From Candidatus Methanoperedens sp. (lineage in GTDB: Archaea > Halobacteriota > Methanosarcinia > Methanosarcinales > Methanoperedenaceae): DNA of 15,898 nt. Position numbers and translations under genes: made by a program. The notes beneath the pieces are model-generated. The model made no database searches, was not told the DNA's origin, and worked only from the letters and a program-made list of their open reading frames with translations. Location of the stretch: contig JAHFCV010000031.1 of assembly GCA_023249275.1 (NCBI GenBank), positions 1 through 15,898 on the forward strand, read 5' to 3'. Shown here in pieces: positions 7,502 to 13,058 of the stretch (within the stretch, counting starts at the first letter, position 1; every line of letters starts with the position of its first letter).

Positions 7502-8046
7502 GAATTATTCCCTCCTATGTACCAGGGCGCATTGCCATGACATTTCAGGCAATCGGTTGCAGTTATTGAATCAAGTTTAACAAAGGCATTAACCCCCTTT
7601 GCCTCCATCTTTACCTTATAGTCGGAGTGGCACACCGTGCAGTCTTTATTCTTATTTGCAGGATCCATCTTGGTAGGGAATGGGGAATGGCATTTAGCAC
7701 AGAACCCTGTGTCTACCTGTTTGCGCACGGAAGCGGATGATTTTTCATTAAGATCCACAGACTTATGACAGGTATTGCATTCAAACTTAAGAAGAGAAGA
7801 GGTCAAATGAACAACATGCGGTGGTTTTATATCCGCTTTTAAGGAGGTTTCTTTGAGCACATCATGGCATCCCTTGCATTTATCACTGGATATGGTTGCA
7901 GCATTAAGATGCAGCGGTATAAGGTTCTCAGCAGGTGTTACTTTCGGCGTGGGAGTAGGTGTAGCCTCTACAGGCTGTTTCTCCACACAACCAATAACGA
8001 TACTTGCTGCTATTATTATTAATATAATTATCCACTGTTTTTTCAT
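7498..8046 (-). CDS. Pentaheme c-type cytochrome lipoprotein
   Basis: This 182-residue exported cytochrome begins with KK and a hydrophobic stretch ending in the lipobox VIGC (C20), then a Thr/Pro-rich linker (29-38), so it is probably lipid-anchored on the outer face of the membrane. Five CxxCH heme sites are visible: CKGCH 57-61, CNTCH 90-94, CAKCH 116-120, CTVCH 136-140 and CLKCH 166-170. Extra histidines (H46, H77, H80) could be distal heme ligands. It precedes the molybdoenzyme with a 4-base overlap and has its own good site AGGAGAG. With no membrane quinol-oxidising subunit encoded, it is the likely electron donor or acceptor of the Mo/FeS pair. The heme count is read directly; its membership of a known multiheme family is not clear to me. 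Confidence 0.92.
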   Translation of the reverse strand: MKKQWIIILIIIAASIVIGCVEKQPVEATPTPTPKVTPAENLIPLHLNAATISSDKCKGCHDVLKETSLKADIKPPHVVHLTSSLLKFECNTCHKSVDLNEKSSASVRKQVDTGFCAKCHSPFPTKMDPANKNKDCTVCHSDYKVKMEAKGVNAFVKLDSITATDCLKCHGNAPWYIGGNNS

Positions 8047-8063
8047 AATTTTCTCTCCTAACT

Positions 8064-8246
8064 TTATTCTTTAATTGAACTCCTATTATTCTCCATAGCA
8101 GTAACCTCTTTTTCAGATTCAATTCTTGCCTTCTTGAATTCGCCTGCAGCTTTTCCCATAGAGCGGGCAAGTTCAGGTATCTTGCTTGCCCCAACAAGCA
8201 GCAGAACTACGGCGAAAATTATTAACAATTCCTGCATTCCAATCAT
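8064..8246 (-). CDS. tatA: TatA/TatE-family twin-arginine translocase subunit
   Basis: The product is 60 residues from ATG 8246. A longer frame reaches 8390 but would cross the divergent promoter region and lacks any TatA likeness before residue 49, so the short form is chosen; a second in-frame ATG lies at 8237. It has the family layout: a short N-terminus, one membrane helix (LLIIFAVVLLLVGASKIPEL), then an amphipathic helix (ARSMGKAAGEFKKAR) and a polar tail. GAGG lies 11 bases upstream. TatA multimers form the export pore for folded Tat substrates. It is the first gene of the operon whose third gene is a Tat substrate, which suggests a co-regulated or dedicated export component. TatC is not in the window. 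Confidence 0.93.
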   Translation of the reverse strand: MIGMQELLIIFAVVLLLVGASKIPELARSMGKAAGEFKKARIESEKEVTAMENNRSSIKE

Positions 8247-8280
8247 AACACTACCATCCTCTACATATTGTATGTCATCG

Positions 8281-8298
8281 GTATGTATATAAGTTTCC
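8281..8298 (-). promoter_or_regulatory. Promoter of the tatA-cytochrome-molybdoenzyme operon
   Basis: The minus strand reads GGAAACTTATATACATAC, a near-ideal archaeal BRE (GGAAAC) plus TATA box (TTATATAC). Transcription would start near 8260, leaving a leader of about 14 bases to ATG 8246. The TATATA core is symmetric and could also be read towards moeA. Confidence 0.65.
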
Positions 8299-8310
8299 AG
8301 CCGTTCAAGT

Positions 8311-8318
8311 AAATTATT
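8311..8318 (+). promoter_or_regulatory. Possible TATA box for moeA-fmdE
   Basis: AAATTATT is centred about 27 bases before ATG 8341, the position expected for a leaderless transcript. The alternative is the symmetric TATATAA at 8287-8293, which would give a leader of roughly 25 bases holding an AGGT motif. The sequence does not decide between them. Confidence 0.35.
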
Positions 8319-8340
8319 GGGCTGACAGGTAGAATTATCT

Positions 8341-9513
8341 ATGATACCGATGCATGTCGCAATAGCTAAAATGCGGGAGCTTAAAAGCAAGTATTACTAC
8401 AGGCGTGAATCCGACCAGGTCAATCTAAATGATTCTGTAGGAAGAGAACTAAGTGAAACCATTTTTGCTCATTCCATATCGCCTGAATCCGATATAGCTG
8501 CAATGGACGGGTTCGCTGTTCGCTATGATAATGGTTATCCCCTGAAAATAGCAGGCAGGGCATACGCAGGCGACAGGATTACAAAAATAAAAAGAGGCGA
8601 AACCATAGCAATCGCAACGGGCGCATTGCTTCCGCAGGGCGCAGACGCTGTGCTAAAAATGGAAGATGCTGAGGTCAAAGAAAAACTCCTGTATGGCAAA
8701 AACTTAAAGAAATGGGAAAACGTGTTCCGCGCAGGCTCGGATTATAAGGCTGGCGACAGGATATTTGAGAAAAACCACCGCATCATGCCCCAGAGTACTG
8801 CGCTTTTATACAGCCTTGGTATCGAAAAAGTTCCGGTATACAAAAAAATCAAGGCTGGAATAATATCTACAGGCACGGAAATCCATAACGGCATGATAAA
8901 AAATACCAATGCTGTGCTGATACAGGGGTTCATGAAAGAGCTTGGTTGCGAGTCAAAATTTATTGGCACTGTGCCAGACGACTATGATAAAACAAAGAAA
9001 ATGTTGTTGCAAGCCTGCGAAAAATATGACATTGTATTTACAACAGGCGGCGTTTCAGTTGGCGAGCGCGATTATGTTGCAGATATTATTGCCGAAACTG
9101 GTGAAATTATATTCCACAGGGTTGCAATCCGACCAGGTAAGCCAATCGCTGTAGGAATAATCAATGACACACCAGTATTCAGCCTTCCTGGTAAGCCTAC
9201 AGGAGCATTTGCCGCTCTTGAAATTGTGGTTCGCAGTTATTTTACGGAGATACCCAGAGCCACGCGCGAACTTACGATAAATGAAGACGTGGTATTGCAG
9301 GAAAAAGGTTTTAATTATATACTGTTCGTAAAAATAGCACAAAACATGGCAAACACCATGGGGTATAAGAATTCAGATATGAACCTGTTTGAGAAGGATT
9401 ACGATACTGCCATCATTTCATCTTCTCCACGTTCCACAATCGTAGATGGATATGTCGTAACAGATAGGGATATTAAAAAAGGTGAAAAGGTTAATGTTCA
9501 CCTGTTCAATTGA
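8341..9513 (+). CDS. moeA: Molybdopterin molybdotransferase MoeA
   Basis: This cytosolic enzyme inserts molybdate (or tungstate) into adenylylated molybdopterin, the last shared step of Mo/W cofactor synthesis. The 390-residue product has the MoeA landmarks: SDIAAMDGFAV (50-60, D56), GALLPQGADAV (94-104), VFRAGSDYKAGDRI (128-141), IISTGTEI (174-181), TTGGVSVGERDYV (234-246, D244) and PGKPIAVG (265-272). The block that is usually GLPGNPVS reads SLPGKPTG here (281-288), so the conserved Asn is Lys. The C-terminal domain IV is present. It is divergent from the tatA-molybdoenzyme operon across 94 bases, and the FmdE-family gene follows 6 bases downstream. Archaea often carry two MoeA paralogues, sometimes assigned to Mo and W; which one this is cannot be seen. 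Confidence 0.95.
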   Translation: MIPMHVAIAKMRELKSKYYYRRESDQVNLNDSVGRELSETIFAHSISPESDIAAMDGFAVRYDNGYPLKIAGRAYAGDRITKIKRGETIAIATGALLPQGADAVLKMEDAEVKEKLLYGKNLKKWENVFRAGSDYKAGDRIFEKNHRIMPQSTALLYSLGIEKVPVYKKIKAGIISTGTEIHNGMIKNTNAVLIQGFMKELGCESKFIGTVPDDYDKTKKMLLQACEKYDIVFTTGGVSVGERDYVADIIAETGEIIFHRVAIRPGKPIAVGIINDTPVFSLPGKPTGAFAALEIVVRSYFTEIPRATRELTINEDVVLQEKGFNYILFVKIAQNMANTMGYKNSDMNLFEKDYDTAIISSSPRSTIVDGYVVTDRDIKKGEKVNVHLFN

Positions 9514-9519
9514 GGAAAT

Positions 9520-10095
9520 ATGGATAAAAAAATAGTTGAACTTGCCGTCGCACTGCACGGGCACCTTGCTCCAGGCATCGCTTTAGGGCTTCGGATGAGC
9601 GAGCTTGCACTTTCGCGTTTGAACAGTAAAAAAGGAGATAAGCATCTTATCGGGATATCCGAAACAGCACGATGCCTTGCGGATGCCATGCAGGCTGCAA
9701 CCGGCTGCACTCTCGGGCACGGGAACGCCTGCGTTGAGGATTATGGGAAACTTGCCATTGCTATAGGGGATGTCAGGACAAAAAAAGGCGTGCGTGTGGC
9801 GCTTAATGAGGATGCGAATAAACACTCCTCTCTCATGAATAAATGGATGATGCGGCATGGGAAACTCACCCGTGAGGAAGAAAATACGCTGGGCAATCAG
9901 TTGTTGAATCTGGATGAAAAATATCTTTTAATCCAGGATGTCGTGATAAACAAAGCCCAGAATTTTGAGAAATCCGATATAGTCAGATGCAAAAAATGCG
10001 ATGAATTGATACCACAAAGCTATGTTAAAACTGTTTTCGGGGAAGATTATTGCAAAGCATGTGATGGCGAGGCGTACTATAAACTAAAAAAATAA
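9520..10095 (+). CDS. FmdE-family protein with C-terminal zinc finger
   Basis: The 191-residue product belongs to the FmdE family, named from formylmethanofuran dehydrogenase operons. The core domain shows LHGHLAPGIALGLRM (12-26), the C52 region ETARCLADAMQAATGCTLGHGN (C63) and DYGKLAI, matching the family's metal-binding His/Cys set. The tail holds CKKC (157-160) and CKAC (178-181), a four-cysteine zinc finger. GAGG at the moeA stop codon is its ribosome site, so the two are co-translated. FmdE is not a catalytic subunit of formylmethanofuran dehydrogenase, and no fmd/fwd genes are present. Pairing with moeA and a molybdoenzyme operon suggests a role in Mo/W cofactor handling. That role is inference; the family's function is not settled. 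Confidence 0.88.
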   Translation: MDKKIVELAVALHGHLAPGIALGLRMSELALSRLNSKKGDKHLIGISETARCLADAMQAATGCTLGHGNACVEDYGKLAIAIGDVRTKKGVRVALNEDANKHSSLMNKWMMRHGKLTREEENTLGNQLLNLDEKYLLIQDVVINKAQNFEKSDIVRCKKCDELIPQSYVKTVFGEDYCKACDGEAYYKLKK

Positions 10096-10110
10096 ATAAA
10101 ATATTAAATT
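10084..10110 (-). terminator. T-rich terminator downstream of the DGC gene
   Basis: On the minus strand, after the DGC stop codon at 10126, the sequence becomes nearly pure A/T with a final run of seven T (10087-10093) and earlier TTTA blocks. This resembles the oligo-T type of archaeal terminator. It overlaps the 3' end of the convergent FmdE gene. Confidence 0.4.
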
Positions 10111-10125
10111 TCGATAGTGGACTCA

Positions 10126-10668
10126 TCAATTTCCACAACAGCTTGATTTAGTATTTTTTGCTGTGGGCTCTTTCTTTGTTATCGTCTTTCCCGTTGCGGC
10201 TGGTTTTTTGATATGCTCTGCGACTATATTCGCGGCTACAACACGCGCGCATTCCCTGAGTTCTTCTTCTGGCACTTCGTCTATCCCGAAAGGAAGAGAG
10301 GATTCGTATAGCGTATCAGCCTGGACTATTACCGGACAAAGGTCTGGCAGCACACCCTTCATCATCCGTGAAGAGCAGGATATGAAGCATCCCTCTACGG
10401 CTATGGTCTTGTTTGCCATCCTGACAAGGTTTCTTTGCCCTGTATCCTTTGTAAAGGCGCCGCCGGGGCAGATACGGACTGTATTTTCCCGTGCAAGCTG
10501 GTGCGTGATGAGGTTTGCCGCCATTCTTGCAACCTCGCCTTTTGCGCATGCTCCCTCGCATGCCATGACTGCAATCCTGGGAGGGTTTGTGAAGTGCTTT
10601 TCTGCATATTCCTCGCATGCAGGGCAGGCTGTTTCTACTTTTTCGATTTTGATTGTTTCATAATTCAT
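10126..10668 (-). CDS. DGC-domain putative metal-binding protein
   Basis: This 180-residue soluble protein has many cysteines: C15/C18 (CPAC), C37 and C41 (ACEGACAKGEVAR), C67 (ICPGGAF), C94/C98 (VEGCFISCSSRMMKG), C111, C140 and a terminal CC pair (177-178, SSCCGN) after a Lys/Thr-rich tail (about 155-176). The VEGCFISC block corresponds to the motif of DGC-type putative zinc-binding proteins, with Glu for Asp here. ATG 10668 follows AAGGTGG at the right spacing. It is divergent from an ArsR-family gene across 152 bases containing a candidate operator, so it is the obvious regulatory target. The biochemical function of DGC proteins is unknown to me. Binding or sequestering of a thiophilic metal is inferred from cysteine content and neighbour. 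Confidence 0.75.
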   Translation of the reverse strand: MNYETIKIEKVETACPACEEYAEKHFTNPPRIAVMACEGACAKGEVARMAANLITHQLARENTVRICPGGAFTKDTGQRNLVRMANKTIAVEGCFISCSSRMMKGVLPDLCPVIVQADTLYESSLPFGIDEVPEEELRECARVVAANIVAEHIKKPAATGKTITKKEPTAKNTKSSCCGN

Positions 10669-10710
10669 GTTTTGCCACCTTTCTGGTAAGTTTTACTTAA
10701 TTTTGAATCA

Positions 10711-10724
10711 TATAAAGCATCAAA
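10711..10724 (-). promoter_or_regulatory. TATA box for the DGC gene
   Basis: The minus strand reads TTTGATGCTTTATA. CTTTATA (10711-10717) would start transcription near 10688 and give a 20-base leader carrying the AAGGTGG ribosome site at 10675-10681. Confidence 0.45.
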
Positions 10725-10730
10725 CCGAAT

Positions 10731-10747
10731 ATCAAGATAAATTGAAT
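10731..10747. promoter_or_regulatory. Candidate ArsR/SmtB operator (inverted repeat)
   Basis: ATCAA-N6-TTGAAT is an imperfect inverted repeat of the kind bound by ArsR-family dimers. It lies between the divergent DGC and arsR promoters, just upstream of the DGC BRE. Another ATCAA lies at 10719-10723 and a TTGAAT at 10703-10708, so there may be two dimer sites. The region is A/T-rich, so chance matches are possible. Confidence 0.4.
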
Positions 10748-10789
10748 TAAGGGACATCAGGACTCCAAACAATAATGAGCTTTACAAAA

Positions 10790-10797
10790 ATATTTAT
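10790..10797 (+). promoter_or_regulatory. TATA box for the arsR gene
   Basis: ATATTTAT is centred about 27 bases before ATG 10821 and no convincing ribosome site lies between, which fits a leaderless transcript. Confidence 0.4.
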
Positions 10798-10820
10798 CCT
10801 ATAACGTTGCTCTCCTTTCT

Positions 10821-11189
10821 ATGCAACAAAGGCGATGCTGTCCTGCAGATTGTGCGGTAAAAAGTGACTGGGAAAAAGAGCTTCAAACAGAGACTGCTGT
10901 TTTTCAAACCAATAAATTTCGTGATGCAAACACTGTGTTTAAAGTCTTGAGCCATCCATCAAGGTTAAAAATAATGATGATGCTTTTAAACCGGGATCAT
11001 TGCGTTTGTGAATTAATTTACGTATTAAAAGAGAAACAAAATCTGGTCTCGTACAATCTTGGAATACTAAAAAAACACAGGATGATAGAGTCCTACAATC
11101 GTTCAAAACATAAATATTATAAATTGAACGATAATGCAATCGATATAATCAGGTTAATAAAAAACTTAACCGAAAACCGCCAGCAGTAG
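10821..11189 (+). CDS. ArsR/SmtB-family metal-sensing repressor (CadC-like cysteine set)
   Basis: This 122-residue winged-helix regulator has the ArsR helix-turn-helix in VFKVLSHPSRLKIMMMLL (39-56) and QNLVSYNLGILKKHRMI (73-89), then a basic wing SKHKYYKL. In the alpha-3 position it has DHCVCEL (C61, C63), equivalent to the ELCVCDL metal motif of ArsR/CadC. Its N-terminal extension has C6, C7 and C11 (RCCPADC). C7, C11 plus C61, C63 reproduce the spacing of the CadC Cd/Pb site, in which the N-terminal arm supplies two thiolates to the alpha-3 pair. Such proteins leave DNA when metal binds. It is divergent from the cysteine-rich DGC gene and probably represses both. The actual inducer (Cd, Pb, Zn, As(III), Sb(III)) is not determined by the sequence. 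Confidence 0.9.
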   Translation: MQQRRCCPADCAVKSDWEKELQTETAVFQTNKFRDANTVFKVLSHPSRLKIMMMLLNRDHCVCELIYVLKEKQNLVSYNLGILKKHRMIESYNRSKHKYYKLNDNAIDIIRLIKNLTENRQQ

Positions 11190-11308
11190 GTAATCATATC
11201 AATTTTTCCTCCATGCCTCCTCGCCATGTCGGCTCAAAAAGCAATGATTAAATAAGAGGTATGAACTAATGAATATGTTTGGTAGTGCGGGAGATGAATT
11301 GAAAGGTA

Positions 11309-11320
11309 ATTAAATTTATT
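11309..11320 (+). promoter_or_regulatory. TATA-like box for the sufCB pair
   Basis: GAAAGG followed by ATTAAATTTATT reads as BRE plus TATA, centred about 26 bases before ATG 11340, so the transcript is probably leaderless. The rest of the 150-base gap from 11190 contains no convincing gene, only a 14-codon frame at 11269-11313. Confidence 0.4.
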
Positions 11321-11339
11321 GATGGGGTTTTAAAGCAAT

Positions 11340-12056
11340 ATGCCATTACTTGAAATTAAAGATATAACTTACCGGGTAAAAGAAAAAGAAATATTTTCAG
11401 GGCTTTCTCTTGCAGTCGAATCGGGACGAGTTCATGCAATTCTGGGCAAGAACGGAACCGGCAAAAGTACCCTTGCCTATCTTGTTATGGGATGCGAGAG
11501 TTATATACCGACATCGGGTGAGATACTATTTGAAGGAAAAGTCATCAATGAGCTTAAAGTCCACGAGAGGGCGAAGCTTGGAATCGCTCTTGCATGGCAG
11601 GAACCTGTGAGATTTGAGGGTATTTCTGTCAGGGACTACCTGACCCTGAAAAGCAAAGAAATTGACCCGTCTATATATCTTGAAATGGTAGGGCTTTATC
11701 CTGAACTTTATCTGGACAGGATGCTTGACAAATCCCTAAGCGGCGGCGAGAGAAAGAGGATTGAACTTGCATCCATTGTTGCGCTTGAGCCAAAGTTAGC
11801 AGTCCTTGACGAGCCCGATTCAGGTATAGACATGCTCTCGATACAGGATATTATGAATGTTATCGACGCATTAAAGAAAAACGGGACGTCGGTGCTTTTA
11901 ATCAGCCACAGGGAAGAAATTGCGAAGGTCGCGGACAAGGCATCTTTGATTTGCAATGGTAAAATAATGTGTTCGGGAAATCCCAAAAACGTTGCACAAT
12001 ATTATAAATCAAGGAAATGCGAGGTATGTATCGGGGAGGAATGTGTATATGTCTGA
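11340..12056 (+). CDS. sufC: SufC-like ATPase of a minimal iron-sulfur cluster assembly system
   Basis: This 238-residue cytosolic ABC-type ATPase powers the SufB scaffold. Motifs are Walker A GKNGTGKST (36-44), Q-loop WQEP (Q87), signature LSGGERKRIELA (133-144), Walker B LAVLDEPDSGID (153-164) and the H-loop histidine in LLISHRE (H190). WQEP and LDEPDSGID are characteristic of SufC rather than of transporters. The next gene is SufB, overlapping by 8 bases, and no SufD, SufS, SufE or SufU is present, matching the two-gene archaeal SMS-type (SmsCB) arrangement. The C-terminus carries an unusual cysteine group, C227-x2-C230-x4-C235 (KCEVCIGEECVYV), which could bind metal or a cluster. Confidence 0.92.
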   Translation: MPLLEIKDITYRVKEKEIFSGLSLAVESGRVHAILGKNGTGKSTLAYLVMGCESYIPTSGEILFEGKVINELKVHERAKLGIALAWQEPVRFEGISVRDYLTLKSKEIDPSIYLEMVGLYPELYLDRMLDKSLSGGERKRIELASIVALEPKLAVLDEPDSGIDMLSIQDIMNVIDALKKNGTSVLLISHREEIAKVADKASLICNGKIMCSGNPKNVAQYYKSRKCEVCIGEECVYV

Positions 12057-12984
12057 ACTTGAAGATGTGATGAAGACATTTGGAGAATTCGGGGCAGATA
12101 AAGGCATTCTTGTAAACAGGGATATTGCACACCTTGTTGCAAGCGGTCACAGGATATTAAGTATGAGGGCTGTTGAAGGACTGGAAGTCAGGGCAGAAGA
12201 GACAGTTACGGGGATTGCTGCGAGTGTCAGGGTTCTGGAAGGGATAATCATAAAGAATCCGGTACATCTTTGTTTTGGTATACTTCACAAAAAGGGCATA
12301 CAGGAGATTAAAATGAACGTGCAGCTTGAAAGAGGAGCCTTTGCAAGTTTTATTGCGCATTGCATATTCCCCAGGGCGGAGAAGGTAAGACACATTATGG
12401 ATGCGGTTGTCGAAATTGGGGAAAGCGCCGAGATGAGATATTCGGAGGTTCATTATCATGGGCTTTATGGCGGAATAGAAGTCATTCCAAAAGCTGATGT
12501 GAAGGTTGGCAAAAACGGCAGGTACTTAACGGATTTTTCATTGCTCTCTGGAAGAGTCGGAAAATTGGGAATAGATTATACAGTATGGGTGGGTGAAAAC
12601 GCTGTGGCAGAGTTAACAGCAAGGGTGTTCGGTCATGGCAATGATAGTATAAAGATAAAGGAAAAGGTCGTACTCGAAGGTAATAATTCAAGGGGTCTTA
12701 TAAAAACAAGGATTGCAATTGAGGATAATGCTACGGCTGAGGTAACGGGTATCACGGAAGGCAACGCCGGGGGCGCAAGAGGTCATGTGGACTGCCTGGA
12801 GATAGTGAAGGACAGCGCCGTTGCCCGGGCTATTCCCATTGTGAAGGTTTCGCATCCCCTTGCGAAAGTGACCCATGAGGCTGCAATCGGGAGCGTGGAT
12901 AAAAGACAGCTTGAAACCCTGATGGCGCATGGACTAACTCCTGAAGAGGCTGTGGATGTAATCGTGAGGGGTGTACTGAAATAA
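12049..12984 (+). CDS. sufB: SufB/SufD-family iron-sulfur scaffold protein (minimal archaeal type)
   Basis: This 311-residue scaffold is where Fe-S clusters are built together with SufC. The frame is open further upstream, but ATG 12049 is preferred: GGGGAGG lies 9-15 bases before it, inside sufC, and the protein begins MSELEDVMKTF as expected. The central part is a beta-helix of about 200 residues. The C-terminal core has GGARGHVDC (C249) and VTHEAAIG (H276, E277), the residues used for cluster assembly in SufB, followed by the helical end LETLMAHGLTPEEAVDVIVRG. The length, far shorter than bacterial SufB (about 480), fits the short archaeal form that pairs with SufC alone. It overlaps sufC by 8 bases. 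Confidence 0.92.
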   Translation: MSELEDVMKTFGEFGADKGILVNRDIAHLVASGHRILSMRAVEGLEVRAEETVTGIAASVRVLEGIIIKNPVHLCFGILHKKGIQEIKMNVQLERGAFASFIAHCIFPRAEKVRHIMDAVVEIGESAEMRYSEVHYHGLYGGIEVIPKADVKVGKNGRYLTDFSLLSGRVGKLGIDYTVWVGENAVAELTARVFGHGNDSIKIKEKVVLEGNNSRGLIKTRIAIEDNATAEVTGITEGNAGGARGHVDCLEIVKDSAVARAIPIVKVSHPLAKVTHEAAIGSVDKRQLETLMAHGLTPEEAVDVIVRGVLK

Positions 12985-13058
12985 AATATCCACAAGCCTA
13001 TTCCAGGGTACATGCAAAGTATGCTATAAGTTCATAGAAAGCAACGTAAGTGGAAGTC

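Noticed and set aside
8247..8390. 48-residue N-terminal extension of TatA
   Set aside because: It crosses the divergent promoter and the moeA start; TatA proteins begin directly before the membrane helix.
10163..10663. Plus-strand open frame of 166 codons
   Set aside because: It is opposite the cysteine-motif DGC gene, which has promoter, ribosome site and family motifs; this frame has none.
10696..10751. CTTAATT ... AATTAAG inverted repeat flanking the arsR/DGC intergenic region
   Set aside because: The arms are only 7 A/T-rich bases and 42 bases apart, which is easily chance in this region; the ATCAA-N6-TTGAAT site is a better operator candidate.
11269..11313. 14-codon frame (MNMFGSAGDELKGN) before sufC with a GAGGT upstream
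   Set aside because: It is very short, has no recognisable family, and overlaps the likely sufC TATA box; it could be a leader peptide but there is no support.
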